Below are positions 35,072-44,473 of a DNA stretch of 64,000 nucleotides, piece after piece. The notes beneath the pieces are model-generated. The model was not told the DNA's origin. It ran no database searches and saw only the letters and a list, made by a program, of their open reading frames with translations. This DNA is from JBBROS01 sp965260935 (GTDB lineage Bacteria > Pseudomonadota > Alphaproteobacteria > Acetobacterales > Acetobacteraceae). The position numbers and the translations under genes are program-made. Location: assembly GCA_965260935.1 (NCBI GenBank), contig OZ253374.1, positions 1 to 64,000 on the forward strand, in the 5' to 3' direction. Every line of letters begins with the position of its first letter. The first letter of the stretch is position 1.

Positions 35072-36040
35072 TCAATTGAGTTCCAGCCGCACCATCGGAC
35101 GCCGTTTATAGGCCTGTCCGGCACGCACGACCTCTTGGCGGATCGCGCTCGCGCTTTTGAGGCGCGCGAACACGGCGTCGGTGTCGTCCCAGCGGATCGC
35201 CCGCTGCAACGCCACGAGGTCCTCGATGTAGCGGCCGACGATCTCGAGCACGGCGGTCTTGTTGTGCAGGAACACGTCCCGCCACATCGTGGGGTCCGAG
35301 CCGGCGATGCGGGTGAAGTCGGTGAAGCCGCCGGCGGCGTATTTCAGGATCTCGCCCTTCAGCACGCCTTCGAGGTCGTCGGCAGTGTTGACGATGTTGA
35401 AGGCGAGCAGATGCGGCAGGTGCGAGGTGATGGCGAGCACCTTGTCGTGGTGCCCGGCGTCCATCAGCTCGACGCGGGAGCCAACCGCGCGCCACAGGGC
35501 CGCGACGCGCCCGGTTGCGCCGGGGTCGGTATCGGCGGCCGGGGTCAGGATGCACCAGCGGCCGTCGAACAGGCGGTCGAGGGCGGCGTTCGGGCCTGAT
35601 TTCTCGGTGCCGGCGACGGGATGGCCGGGAACGAAGCGGCGCATGTCCAGGTAGGGCGAGACGAGCTCGATGACGCGCGCCTTGGCGGAGCCGACGTCGG
35701 TCACGACCGCGTCCGGGCGGAGCGCCGGGGCCAGGGCGCGGGCGACGTCGCCGCTCGAGCCGATCGGGACGCCGAGCACGACCAGGTCGGCCTCGCGAAC
35801 CGCCTCGGCCACGTCGGCCGTGGCGGCGTCGACGAGGCCCAGGCCGTACGCCTCGTCCAGGGTTTCCTGCCTGCGCGCGGTGGCGACGAGACGCCGGGCC
35901 AAGCCGAGGCGGCGGACGTCACGGGCGAGCGAGCCGTTGACCAGGCCGATGCCGACGAACGTGATCTGGCCGAACAAAGGCTCGGCGCGCGTGCCCGGTT
36001 CGGGTAGGCCCGAGGCGCGTTGCAAGCCGAGCGGCTGCAT
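35072..36040 (-). CDS. tyrA: prephenate dehydrogenase
   Basis: A 322-residue NAD(P)-dependent enzyme that converts prephenate to 4-hydroxyphenylpyruvate. The Rossmann motif is ITFVGIGLVNGSLAR near residue 26, and the catalytic region has VPGHPVAGTEKSGP near 130 and the histidine in ITSHLPHLLAFN near 195. There is no chorismate mutase or ACT domain. The ATG at 36040 overlaps the stop of the DAHP synthase gene by one base (TGATG). It is the last gene of the scy-like operon and makes directly one of the two substrates expected for the ScyA-like enzyme. Confidence 0.93.
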   Translation of the reverse strand: MQPLGLQRASGLPEPGTRAEPLFGQITFVGIGLVNGSLARDVRRLGLARRLVATARRQETLDEAYGLGLVDAATADVAEAVREADLVVLGVPIGSSGDVARALAPALRPDAVVTDVGSAKARVIELVSPYLDMRRFVPGHPVAGTEKSGPNAALDRLFDGRWCILTPAADTDPGATGRVAALWRAVGSRVELMDAGHHDKVLAITSHLPHLLAFNIVNTADDLEGVLKGEILKYAAGGFTDFTRIAGSDPTMWRDVFLHNKTAVLEIVGRYIEDLVALQRAIRWDDTDAVFARLKSASAIRQEVVRAGQAYKRRPMVRLELN

Positions 36041-37479
36041 CAAGCGTCGTCCGCGCGGCGACCGAGCTTGGACGCAACGCGCGTGTCTGTCAGGTGCGCG
36101 GCCAGGGTGAAGGCGACTTCGAGGCTCTGCTGCGCGTTGAGGCGCGGGTCGCACTGGGTGTGATAGCGGTCGGACAGCGCCTCGTCGTCGATAAGCTGCG
36201 CGCCGCCGGTGCACTCGGTCACGTTCTGGCCGGTCATCTCGAGGTGGATGCCCCCTGGGTGAGTGCCTTCGGCGCGATGGACGGCGAAGAAGCCGTGGAT
36301 CTCGCCGAGGATGCTGGCAAATGGCCGGGTCTTGTATCCTGAGCGGGCCTTGATGGTGTTGCCGTGCATCGGGTCGCAGGACCAGACCACCTCGGCGCCC
36401 TCGCGCTGGACCGCGCGGATGAGCGGCGGCAGCCGGGCCTCAACCTGGTCGCTGCCCATACGGGCGATGACCATCAGGCGGCCAGGCTGGTTATGAGGGT
36501 TTAGCGCGTCGCAGAGCCGCAGCAGCTCGTCGGGCGTCATGGTCGGCCCGGCCTTGAGGCCGACGGGGTTCTCGATCCCGCGCATGTACTCGACGTGCGC
36601 GCCGTCGGGGTCGCGGGTGCGGTCGCCGATCCACGGCATGTGGGCCGCGGTGTTGAACCAGCCGCCTTCGGTGGAGTCTTCCCGGGTCATCGCCTCCTCG
36701 AAGCCGAGCAGCAGGGCCTCGTGCGAGGTGTAGAGCCGGGTGCTGGCCATGGCTGGGGCAGTCTGCTCGGTGACGCCGCAGGCGGCCATGAATGCCAGCG
36801 CTTCCGACACGCGGTCGGCCAAGGCGGCATAACGCGCGCCCTGGGCCGAATTGGCGACGAAATCCAGGTTGTGCTCGTGGACGCGGGCGAGCGAGGCGTA
36901 GCCGCCGCCGGTCAATGCCCGCAGCAGGTTGAGGGTCGCGGCTGATTGCGCGTAGGCGGTCAATTGCCGGTCGGGATCGGCCTTGCGGGCCTCGGCGGTG
37001 AACTCCATGCCGTTGATGATGTCGCCGCGGTAGCTTGGCAGCTCGATGCCGCCGTCCTGCTCCGTCGGCGATGACCGGGGCTTGGCGAACTGTCCGGCCA
37101 GGCGGCCCATCTTGACCACCGGGACGCCGGCGCCGAAGGCCAGCACGACGGACATCTGCAGCAGGACCCGGAGCGTGTCGCGCACGTGGTCGGCCTGGAA
37201 CGCGGAGAAGCTCTCAGCGCAGTCGCCGCCCTGCAGCACGAAGCCGCGTCCGGCCGCGACCTCGGCCAGCTCGGCGCGCAGGCCGCGCGCCTCGCCGGCA
37301 AAGACGAGCGGCGGGAAGCGGCGCAGTTGATCTTCCACGGCGGCGAGGTGGGCCGCATTCTCATACTGGGGGAGTTGCTGGGCGGGCACGTTGCGCCAGG
37401 AGGCAGCGGTCCATCGCGACGGGGCGGAATGCCGCGGCGGGACCAGGGATGCTCCCTCGTGCATCATTAAATCAGCCAT
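36040..37479 (-). CDS. class II (plant-type) 3-deoxy-7-phosphoheptulonate synthase
   Basis: A 479-residue DAHP synthase that starts the shikimate pathway from PEP and erythrose 4-phosphate. Class II landmarks are LQGGDCAESF (metal Cys), PVVKMGRLAGQFAKPRS, MHGNTIKA, and GGIHLEMTGQNVTECTGG for the metal His and Glu. ATG 37479 is chosen because AGGTGA lies four bases upstream; an in-frame ATG 11 codons earlier lacks a site. Class II enzymes often serve secondary metabolism, and in this operon the enzyme would raise flux into chorismate for both Trp and Tyr branches. Confidence 0.92.
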   Translation of the reverse strand: MADLMMHEGASLVPPRHSAPSRWTAASWRNVPAQQLPQYENAAHLAAVEDQLRRFPPLVFAGEARGLRAELAEVAAGRGFVLQGGDCAESFSAFQADHVRDTLRVLLQMSVVLAFGAGVPVVKMGRLAGQFAKPRSSPTEQDGGIELPSYRGDIINGMEFTAEARKADPDRQLTAYAQSAATLNLLRALTGGGYASLARVHEHNLDFVANSAQGARYAALADRVSEALAFMAACGVTEQTAPAMASTRLYTSHEALLLGFEEAMTREDSTEGGWFNTAAHMPWIGDRTRDPDGAHVEYMRGIENPVGLKAGPTMTPDELLRLCDALNPHNQPGRLMVIARMGSDQVEARLPPLIRAVQREGAEVVWSCDPMHGNTIKARSGYKTRPFASILGEIHGFFAVHRAEGTHPGGIHLEMTGQNVTECTGGAQLIDDEALSDRYHTQCDPRLNAQQSLEVAFTLAAHLTDTRVASKLGRRADDA

Positions 37480-37569
37480 TGCGTCACCTATCCAAAAGTG
37501 CGTCCGCTGCATCGGCCCTGACCGGCCTGCTCGCGGGCGCGTTAGTCATGTTGCCCGGGACGCCGGGCC

Positions 37570-39111
37570 TCAGCTTGCCAGGCCGAGGTCGAGCTGCGAG
37601 GCGAGCCCGGTCTCGGCGAAGCGCATGGCGTGCTCGGCGGCATGCAGCAGGGCTTTCGCCTTGTTGCAGCTTTCCTGGTACTCGGTGTCCGGCTCGGAGT
37701 CGGCGACGACGCCACCCCCTGCCTGCACGTAAAGGACGCCGTCCTTCACCAGCCCGGTCCGCAGGCCGATGCAGGTGTCGAGGTTGCCGTCCGCGCCAAT
37801 GTAGCCGATGCCGCCGGCGTAGAAGCCGCGCCGTGTGGGTTCCAGCTCGTCGATGATCTCCATGGCGCGGATCTTGGGGGCGCCGGAGACCGTGCCGGCG
37901 GGGAAGCCGGCGCAAAGCACGTCCAGCACGTCGGCGCGGGCCGGGTCGAGGTCGCCTTCGACGTTGGAAACGATGTGCATGACGTGGGAGTAGCGCTCGA
38001 CGGCCATCTTTTCCGTCACGCGCACGGAGCCGGTGGCGGCGACCCGGCCGACGTCGTTGCGTCCGAGGTCGAGCAGCATCAGGTGCTCGGCCAGTTCCTT
38101 CGGATCGGCGAGCAGGTCCTGCTCGAGCCGGATGTCGGCGGAGCGGGTGTTGCCGCGGGGCCGGGTTCCGGCGATCGGGCGGATGGTGACGGTGCCGTCG
38201 CGTAGGCGGACCAGGATCTCGGGCGAGGAGCCGACCAGCGCGAAATCGCCGAGGTTGAGGTAGAAGGAGAAGGGCGAGGGATTGAGCCGGCGGAGCGAGC
38301 GGTAGAGCGCCAAAGGGGGCAACCGGAAGGGGAGCGAGAAGCGCTGCGAGGGGACGACCTGGAAAGCGTCGCCGGCGCGGATGTATTCCTGGGCGCGCTG
38401 CACCATGGAGGCGTACTGCCCGCGGGTCATGTTGGAGGCAGGTTCCGGCAATGGCTCGGCGTGCCCGACTGACGAGGAGGCGGGCACGGCGCGGCGGAGG
38501 TCGGCGGCGACGTCGCTCAGGCGCTCGCGGGCGCGTTCGTAGGCCGAAACCGCGGTGAGCCCGGCGGCGGGGTAGACGGGGGTGACAATGGTCATGCGGT
38601 CGAGCACGTTGTCGAACACGGCGATGACGGTGGGCCGCATGAGCATGGCGTCGGGCAGGTCAAGCTCATCCGGGTTGGCGGACGGCAGGTTCTCGATGAG
38701 GCGCACGAAGTCGTAAGCGAAGAAGCCGATAAGGCTGGCGCTGCCGGGGGGCAGGCTGTGCGGCAGGTCGATGCGGCACTCCTTGATCAGCGCGCGCAGG
38801 CTTTGCATCGCGGGGAGGAGCTCAGCCTCGTAATGCGTGCCGCCGACGCGGACGGCGCGGTTGATCTCGGCATGTTGGCCGTGGCAGCGCCAGATCAGGT
38901 CGGGCTTGAGGCCGATATAGGAGTAGCGTCCGCGCACTGCGCCGCCCTCGATGGACTCAAGCAGGAAGCCGTATTGCTGGCCCTCGCCGAGCTTCATCAT
39001 GGCCGCCACCGGGGTTTCGAGGTCGGCGACCAGGGTGGCCCAGACGACCTGCGGTCGCCCGGCGTCGTAGGTTTCGGTAAACGCGTCTTGCCGCGGCAGT
39101 ACGTGCATCAT
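37570..39111 (-). CDS. trpE: anthranilate synthase component I
   Basis: A 513-residue chorismate-utilising enzyme that makes anthranilate with ammonia from TrpG. The tryptophan-sensing element FLLESIEGGAVRGRYSYIG is near residue 50. The C-terminal catalytic motifs are PIAGTRPRGNT, LDLGRNDVGRVA and FPAGTVSGAPKIRAMEIIDELE. The feedback site appears intact, so inhibition by tryptophan is expected. Two adjacent ATGs (39111 and 39108) could start; the second is better spaced from GAGGGA. A gap of 51 bases separates it from trpC, while the other genes nearly all overlap. Confidence 0.95.
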   Translation of the reverse strand: MMHVLPRQDAFTETYDAGRPQVVWATLVADLETPVAAMMKLGEGQQYGFLLESIEGGAVRGRYSYIGLKPDLIWRCHGQHAEINRAVRVGGTHYEAELLPAMQSLRALIKECRIDLPHSLPPGSASLIGFFAYDFVRLIENLPSANPDELDLPDAMLMRPTVIAVFDNVLDRMTIVTPVYPAAGLTAVSAYERARERLSDVAADLRRAVPASSSVGHAEPLPEPASNMTRGQYASMVQRAQEYIRAGDAFQVVPSQRFSLPFRLPPLALYRSLRRLNPSPFSFYLNLGDFALVGSSPEILVRLRDGTVTIRPIAGTRPRGNTRSADIRLEQDLLADPKELAEHLMLLDLGRNDVGRVAATGSVRVTEKMAVERYSHVMHIVSNVEGDLDPARADVLDVLCAGFPAGTVSGAPKIRAMEIIDELEPTRRGFYAGGIGYIGADGNLDTCIGLRTGLVKDGVLYVQAGGGVVADSEPDTEYQESCNKAKALLHAAEHAMRFAETGLASQLDLGLAS

Positions 39112-39162
39112 AGTCCCTCACCGCTTTGGCGCCGGTCCCGGCTTCGGTCCGGCAGTCCGTAA

Positions 39163-39996
39163 CTAGATAACAAGCTCGCTTCGCTTGAGGCCGGCGTCCT
39201 CGCGGACGCCGCCGCTGAGCAAGGCGCGCGTCGCAGCCGCCACGTCCTGCTCGCGCATCAGGCTTTCGCCGACCAGGAAGCAGGAAGCTCCTGCCGTTCG
39301 CATCCGCCGGATGTCGGCGGGCGTGGCGACGCCGCTCTCGCAGACGACCATGCGGCCGTCCGGCACCATCGGCGCCAGGCGTTCCGTGGCCGCAAGATCG
39401 ACCTTCAGCGTTTTGAGATCCCGGTTGTTGATGCCGATCAGCGGTGAGCGCAGGCGAACGGCACGGGCAAGCTCCGCCTCGTCGTGGACCTCGATCAGGA
39501 CATCCATGCCGAGGCCGGCCGCCGCGGCTTCCAGATCGGAAGCCTGCGCGTCGTCCAGGGCTGCCATGATCAGCAGGATGGCATCGGCGCCGGCTGCCCT
39601 CGCTTCGAGGATCTGGTACGGGTCGAGCATGAAGTCTTTCCGCAGCACCGGGATCGGGACCGCTGCCCGCGCGGCGATGAGGTGGTCCATCGCGCCTTGG
39701 AAATATGGCGCATCGGTGAGGACCGAGAGGCAAGCCGCCCCGCCGGCGACGTAGGCCCGCGCCAGGGACGGCGGGTCGAAATCGGCGCGGATAAGGCCTT
39801 TGCTTGGACTGGCCCGCTTGACCTCGGCGATCAGCGCCGGGCGGCGCGTGGCGACCTCGGCCCGCAAGGCGCGGACGAAGCCTCGGGGCGGCTCAGAGGG
39901 AAGCGTTGCTTCCAGGGCGGACGATGGCCGCAGCGCCTTCGACCGGGCGACGTGCTCCAGCTTGTCGGCGCAAATCCGGGCTAGAGCGGAACTCAT
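39163..39996 (-). CDS. trpC: indole-3-glycerol phosphate synthase
   Basis: A 277-residue TIM barrel that closes the indole ring. Catalytic and phosphate motifs are IAEVKRASPSKG near residue 57, VLRKDFMLDPYQI near 115, GINNRDLKTL near 185, and VCESGVATPADI near 213. It is monofunctional, without a TrpF domain; no trpF is present in the window. The start overlaps the trpD stop by four bases (ATGA). Confidence 0.95.
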   Translation of the reverse strand: MSSALARICADKLEHVARSKALRPSSALEATLPSEPPRGFVRALRAEVATRRPALIAEVKRASPSKGLIRADFDPPSLARAYVAGGAACLSVLTDAPYFQGAMDHLIAARAAVPIPVLRKDFMLDPYQILEARAAGADAILLIMAALDDAQASDLEAAAAGLGMDVLIEVHDEAELARAVRLRSPLIGINNRDLKTLKVDLAATERLAPMVPDGRMVVCESGVATPADIRRMRTAGASCFLVGESLMREQDVAAATRALLSGGVREDAGLKRSELVI

Positions 39997-41018
39997 GCAA
40001 ACACCCGGTTGGTGATCCGCACGAGGGAGTCGAGCGTGGCCTTGGCCGCGCCGCCGTCGATGGCTGCGCGTGCCGTCTCCACGCCCTGCTTCAGCGTGGC
40101 CGCGCGTTCGGCGACGATCAGCGCGGCGGCGGCGTTGAGCAGGACGACATCGCGGTAAGGGCCGGGTTCGCCATCCAGGAGGGCACGCAGCTGGGCGGCA
40201 TTCTCGGCCGCGTCGCCGCCCTTCAGGCTTTCGGGCGAGGCACGGTCCAGCCCGGCGTCTTCGGGCACGACGTCGAAGCGGCGCACCTGGCCGGCGTAAA
40301 GCTCGGCGACCTGGGAGCGGGTCGTGGTGGTCAGCTCATCAAGGCCGTCGCCCCCATGGACGACCCAGGCGCTTTCGGAGCCGAGGGCGTGCAGGACGTG
40401 GGCCACCGGCTCGACCCACTGAGGGGCATAGACGCCGAGCAACTGACGCCGTGCGCCGGCAGGGTTGGAGAGGGGGCCTAGAAGGTTGAAAACGGTGCGC
40501 GTGCCGAGCTCGCGGCGGCTGATGCCGACGTGGCGGGTCGAGGCATGGAAGCGCGGGGCGAACAGGAAGCCCAGCCTGGCCTCGCGCAATGCCTCGGCTC
40601 CGGTCTCGATTGGGGCGTCAAGGTTGACGCCGAGGGCTTCAAGCACGTCGGCGGCGCCGGATTTCGAGGACAGGGCGCGGTTGCCGTGCTTGGCGACTGG
40701 AACGCCGCAGCCGGCGACGACGAAGGAGACTGCGGTCGAAATGTTCAGCGTGCCGGAAGCGTCGCCGCCGGTCCCGCACACGTCGATGGCGCCGTCCGGG
40801 GCGTTGACCGTCGTCATGTGCGCGCGCATGGCCCGGGCGGCCCCGGCGATCTCGTCCACCGTCTCGCCGCGGACGCGCATGGCCATCAGCAGGCCGCCGA
40901 TCTGGGACGGGGTGGCGAGGCCGCGCATCATGATGTCGAAGGCGTCCGCCGTTTCCGCCTCGGTGAGCGCGGAGCCGGCGGCAAGCCGGTGCAAGATGGG
41001 GCGGAGGTCGTCGCTCAC
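39993..41018 (-). CDS. trpD: anthranilate phosphoribosyltransferase
   Basis: A 341-residue enzyme that transfers PRPP to anthranilate. The PRPP loop is VCGTGGDASGTLNIST near residue 80, KHGNRALSSKSGAAD near 109, and the anthranilate region is FNLLGPLSNPAGA near 177. It is not fused to TrpG, which is encoded just upstream. GTG at 41018 overlaps the trpG stop (GTGA). Confidence 0.95.
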   Translation of the reverse strand: MSDDLRPILHRLAAGSALTEAETADAFDIMMRGLATPSQIGGLLMAMRVRGETVDEIAGAARAMRAHMTTVNAPDGAIDVCGTGGDASGTLNISTAVSFVVAGCGVPVAKHGNRALSSKSGAADVLEALGVNLDAPIETGAEALREARLGFLFAPRFHASTRHVGISRRELGTRTVFNLLGPLSNPAGARRQLLGVYAPQWVEPVAHVLHALGSESAWVVHGGDGLDELTTTTRSQVAELYAGQVRRFDVVPEDAGLDRASPESLKGGDAAENAAQLRALLDGEPGPYRDVVLLNAAAALIVAERAATLKQGVETARAAIDGGAAKATLDSLVRITNRVFA

Positions 41019-41704
41019 GCGGTTGCCCGCTCCGGCACCAAGCCGAGGAAATTGTGCAGCAGGCCGAAGCCGGCGTCGGTCTCGATGCTTTCCGGATGGA
41101 ACTGCACGCCGTGGATCGGCAGGCTGCGGTGACGCAGGCCCATGATGAGGCCGTCCTCGGTCCAGGCGTTGACGACGAGCTCGCCGGGCAAGGTGTGCCG
41201 CTCGACGACGAGGCTGTGATACCGGGTGGCGTTGAACGGGTTGGGCAGGCCGGCGAACACGCCGGTGCCGTCGTGGTGGATGGGGCTGATCTTGCCGTGC
41301 ATGGGCACGGGCGCGCGGATCACGCGGCCGCCGAACACCTGGCCGATGGCCTGGTGGCCCAGACAGACGCCCAGCACCGGGCAGGTTGCCGAGGCCTGCT
41401 CGATCAACGCCATGGAAATGCCGGCGCGGTCCGGGTCGCAGGGGCCGGGCGAGATCACCACGGCATCGGGGCCGAGCGCCAGCACGTCAGCCGGGGTCAT
41501 GGTGTCGTTGCGGCGGACATCGACCCGTGCGCCCAGCTCGCCGAGGCGGTGGAACAGGTTGAAGGTGAAGCTGTCGTAGTTGTCGAGCAGCACGAGCGAG
41601 CGGGAGACGGGCGGCCAGGCCTGGCGCCGGCGTTCGGCGGTCAGCGCCCATTGCGGCGGGCGGCTCGGGGCGCGTGTATCCGCCTCGGCATAATGCGTGT
41701 CCAT
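41015..41704 (-). CDS. trpG: anthranilate synthase component II (glutamine amidotransferase)
   Basis: A 229-residue class I glutamine amidotransferase. The nucleophile is in PVLGVCLGHQAIGQ and the His-Glu pair in GVQFHPESIETD; VLLDNYDSFTFNLFH is the typical start of the domain. About 35 residues precede the domain. ATG 41704 follows the stop of the ScyC-like gene by two bases, so trp genes and scy-like genes form one transcription unit. It supplies ammonia to TrpE encoded three genes downstream. Confidence 0.94.
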   Translation of the reverse strand: MDTHYAEADTRAPSRPPQWALTAERRRQAWPPVSRSLVLLDNYDSFTFNLFHRLGELGARVDVRRNDTMTPADVLALGPDAVVISPGPCDPDRAGISMALIEQASATCPVLGVCLGHQAIGQVFGGRVIRAPVPMHGKISPIHHDGTGVFAGLPNPFNATRYHSLVVERHTLPGELVVNAWTEDGLIMGLRHRSLPIHGVQFHPESIETDAGFGLLHNFLGLVPERATA

Positions 41705-41706
41705 GG

Positions 41707-42654
41707 CTAGGCCGCCTTCTCGGAGATGTAGCTCATGCCCTTGTTGAACGAGGCCAGGTTGCCGGCCTTGTTCTCCAGCACCCGCTTCAGGCTCATGCTT
41801 TCCGCGCCGTAGTCCTCGATCTGCAGCTTGCCGTGCTTCGGCAGCACGCCCTTCTCGAAGAACGTGACCCGATGCTGCACGCACCCGCGCGCTTCCGGGT
41901 TGCCGAACGCATGGGAGCACGGCACCAGGAACAGGCAGTTCCGCTGTATCCAGTCGCCGCCTTCATACCGGTGCTCGAACTCGATCAGCGCCATGTTGCT
42001 CAGGTCGTGCCGACGGGCGACGACGGTGAACGTCTGGTCGTACTCGTCGGCGAACTGGCCCTCGCGCTCCCCGGCTGACCCGGCAGGCTTCACCGAGAAC
42101 GCCCATTCCGACAGGTTGCGCACGTCGCTCGCGTAGTCCGCAGCCATGTCGAACGGCGCGTCGATGAAAATCGAAGTGGTCTTGATCTCGAACCGCCCCG
42201 GAACGGCGTGGTCCAACCCGGCCTTGCGCTCCAAAGCGCCCTTCAGCGAGCGGATCTCCGCGGTGTGGACGTAGTGGATGCCCTGCATCAGCATCTGCGT
42301 CCGCCGTTCCGGGCCGACGAAGCTGAGCCAGTGGAAGTAGACGCCCGGCTCGTCCGAGCCGAGATAGGAGGCCGGGAACACCAGCGCCGGGTAGCATTGG
42401 AAGTACTCGTTGTACTTGTAGCCGCAATGCCACTCGACGCCCTTGAAGATCGGCGTCTCGATCGGGCGGACATGGTAATACAAATCGTGCTGGTAGCCTG
42501 ACGCCGTTCCGCGCCAGGTGTTCTCGTCCATCTGCTCGATCATGCGGCTATACAGCGTCCACTCGTCGAGGTTTCGCAGGTCGCTCAGGTACTCGTAGGC
42601 AGCGCCGGGAGACGTCGCGATGTAGGTGGAGGTGGCAAAGGTGTTGTTTTCCAC
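41707..42654 (-). CDS. scyC: ScyC-like tandem SRPBCC protein (putative cyclase/decarboxylase)
   Basis: A 315-residue protein made of two similar halves. Each half starts with the same pattern: SPGAAYEYLSDLRNLDEWTL near residue 15 and APFDMAADYASDVRNLSEWAF near 165, as in START/SRPBCC aromatic-binding folds. ScyC of cyanobacteria performs the cyclisation and decarboxylation that yields the tricyclic half of scytonemin; size, position beside the ThDP enzyme and coupling to trp genes agree. The SRPBCC repeat reading is from sequence; the ScyC call is inference from context and family memory, without alignment. Signal peptide absent, so cytosolic. It ends two bases before trpG. Confidence 0.68.
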   Translation of the reverse strand: MENNTFATSTYIATSPGAAYEYLSDLRNLDEWTLYSRMIEQMDENTWRGTASGYQHDLYYHVRPIETPIFKGVEWHCGYKYNEYFQCYPALVFPASYLGSDEPGVYFHWLSFVGPERRTQMLMQGIHYVHTAEIRSLKGALERKAGLDHAVPGRFEIKTTSIFIDAPFDMAADYASDVRNLSEWAFSVKPAGSAGEREGQFADEYDQTFTVVARRHDLSNMALIEFEHRYEGGDWIQRNCLFLVPCSHAFGNPEARGCVQHRVTFFEKGVLPKHGKLQIEDYGAESMSLKRVLENKAGNLASFNKGMSYISEKAA

Positions 42655-42670
42655 GGCTGGATCTCCCTTT

Positions 42671-44473
42671 CTAGCTGGTTGACACGACGGGGAAGCTCAT
42701 CCCCTCGGACGACGGCTCCGCGCGCTGCACGATACGGACCGGCTGGAGGCCCTCGTTGCGCCCCTGCGTCGGCGCCCTCATATCGGCGTCGATCAGCACG
42801 TCGATCACGACCGGCGTTCCGGCCGACATCGCCTCGCGCAACGCGTCGTCCAGCGCATCCTCGCGCTCGACCCGGATGCCGTGCGCGCCCATCGACCGCG
42901 CCATCATGGCGAAATCGACCGGGGGGAAGCACGCGTCGGCCAGCCCGGCCATGCCGAGCGCCTGCATTCCCTGGTGGCACATGTTGTAGCGCCCGTCGTT
43001 CAGCACGACCCAGACGGCGGACAGCCCGGCCTTCACCGCCGTGTTGATCTCGCTGTTGTTCATCATCATCGCGCCGTCCCCGACGATCGCCACCGCCTGC
43101 CCGCGCCCCATGGCCGCACCGATGATGCCAGTGGCGGCATGGCCCATCGAGCCGACATTGGTGCTGACCCGATAACGTCCTGGTTGCTTGAAGCGGAGGA
43201 AATGCGTGCCCCAGGTGAATGCGTTGCCGCTTTCCGCGAGCACGATGGCGTCGCTTCCATCGACGACGATTCGTTGCACAGATGAGATTAACATGTCGGG
43301 CCGAACAAGAGCCCGCCCGTCCGCCGCCACGTGCTCCGGGTGCGGGCGCGGCAGGTCCGGCGCCGATTTCGGCTGACTGTCCGGCCAGGCCTTGAGCAGT
43401 TGCGCCAAGAAATCGCCGACTTCCGCCTGCACGGCGTAGGTCTCGGCCATCGGGTAAGCGACGCCTGGCACCAGCGGGTCGACATCCACGTGCACGAACC
43501 CCTTGGCGGGGACCAGCGACGGATGCCAGAACGAGGTCGGCTCGCCCAGCCGCGTGCCGAGCACCAGGATACGCTCCGGGGCGTGCTCCCGCATGTAGGC
43601 GATCGCCGCCGAGCCGTGCCCGCCCATGCCGGTCACGCCTATGAACAGCGGATGATCTTCCGGGAAGACTCCCTTGGCGCGTGGCGAGCACATGACCGGC
43701 GCCCCTGCCCGCTCCGCCAGCCGGCGGATATCCGGTCCGACGTCGCGGGCGCCGAAGCCGGCCCAGATCGCAAACGGCGCGTCCGACAACAGCTCGGCGC
43801 AACGCTTGATCGCCGCCTGGTTGGCGACGGGCCGGACAACTTCGCCGTGGCCGTTGGCGAGCGCAGGCAAGGGCTGGCTGAGCGACGCGCCCTGCACCGC
43901 GTTCGGTACGCTGAGATGCGCCACGTAAGCCCCTGGCCGCCGCAAACCGCTTTCCAGCCGGCGCAACACCTGCGGCAACTGTTCGGGCGTCTCCAGGATG
44001 ACGGCGTCGTCGAACCAGTGTCCGGCTTCGAACACCGCGCTCGTCGGCATCGTGTAGCCGCTGGTTTCCTGAATCCCGCCACGGCCCCGCCGCGGCGCGG
44101 ACGCGTAGGCCGAGACCAGGATCACTTTCGCGCCCTCGGTCCGGGCCGCGAGCAGGCCGGTCAAGGCATTGGTGATGCCGGGGCCGGTGGTGGTGAACAC
44201 GACGACGGGTCGCCCCGTCGCGAAGTGCGCCTCCGTGGCGGCAAAGGCCGCGCCGGATTCGTGCCGGAAATGCAGGAGGTTGAGGTGCTTCGACAAGGCC
44301 GCCCAGATGAGCGCCTGGGCGCCGCCGCAAACGCCGTAGGCATGTTGCACGCCGAGCGCCTTGAACGCTTCGGCAAGTCCTTCCGCCACCGTTTCCGGTG
44401 GCGGATTGACCTCGAAAGGCGCTGCCGGGACGCACATGTCGCCCCGGAGCACTGTTTTAGCCGCTGCGCTCAC
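42671..44473 (-). CDS. scyA: ScyA-like thiamine diphosphate-dependent enzyme
   Basis: A 600-residue acetolactate-synthase-fold protein. The catalytic glutamate is Glu72 in FRHESGAAFAATE, and the ThDP/magnesium motif starts at Gly465-Asp466-Gly467 and ends in LNDGRYN. The FAD-binding middle domain is weakly conserved. In cyanobacteria ScyA joins indole-3-pyruvate and 4-hydroxyphenylpyruvate. Placement next to a ScyC-like gene, a ScyD/E-like gene, trp genes, tyrA and EBO genes makes that function more likely than branched-chain synthesis; no small regulatory subunit (IlvH) follows. GTG at 44473 overlaps the upstream stop by four bases. Other possibilities are benzoylformate- or oxalyl-CoA-type decarboxylases. 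Confidence 0.75.
   Translation of the reverse strand: MSAAAKTVLRGDMCVPAAPFEVNPPPETVAEGLAEAFKALGVQHAYGVCGGAQALIWAALSKHLNLLHFRHESGAAFAATEAHFATGRPVVVFTTTGPGITNALTGLLAARTEGAKVILVSAYASAPRRGRGGIQETSGYTMPTSAVFEAGHWFDDAVILETPEQLPQVLRRLESGLRRPGAYVAHLSVPNAVQGASLSQPLPALANGHGEVVRPVANQAAIKRCAELLSDAPFAIWAGFGARDVGPDIRRLAERAGAPVMCSPRAKGVFPEDHPLFIGVTGMGGHGSAAIAYMREHAPERILVLGTRLGEPTSFWHPSLVPAKGFVHVDVDPLVPGVAYPMAETYAVQAEVGDFLAQLLKAWPDSQPKSAPDLPRPHPEHVAADGRALVRPDMLISSVQRIVVDGSDAIVLAESGNAFTWGTHFLRFKQPGRYRVSTNVGSMGHAATGIIGAAMGRGQAVAIVGDGAMMMNNSEINTAVKAGLSAVWVVLNDGRYNMCHQGMQALGMAGLADACFPPVDFAMMARSMGAHGIRVEREDALDDALREAMSAGTPVVIDVLIDADMRAPTQGRNEGLQPVRIVQRAEPSSEGMSFPVVSTS

Noticed and set aside
42671..44473. Reading the ThDP enzyme as the ordinary acetolactate synthase IlvB
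   Set aside because: No IlvH or IlvC follows, and its neighbours are ScyC-like, ScyD/E-like, trp, tyrA and ebo genes; still to be confirmed by phylogeny.
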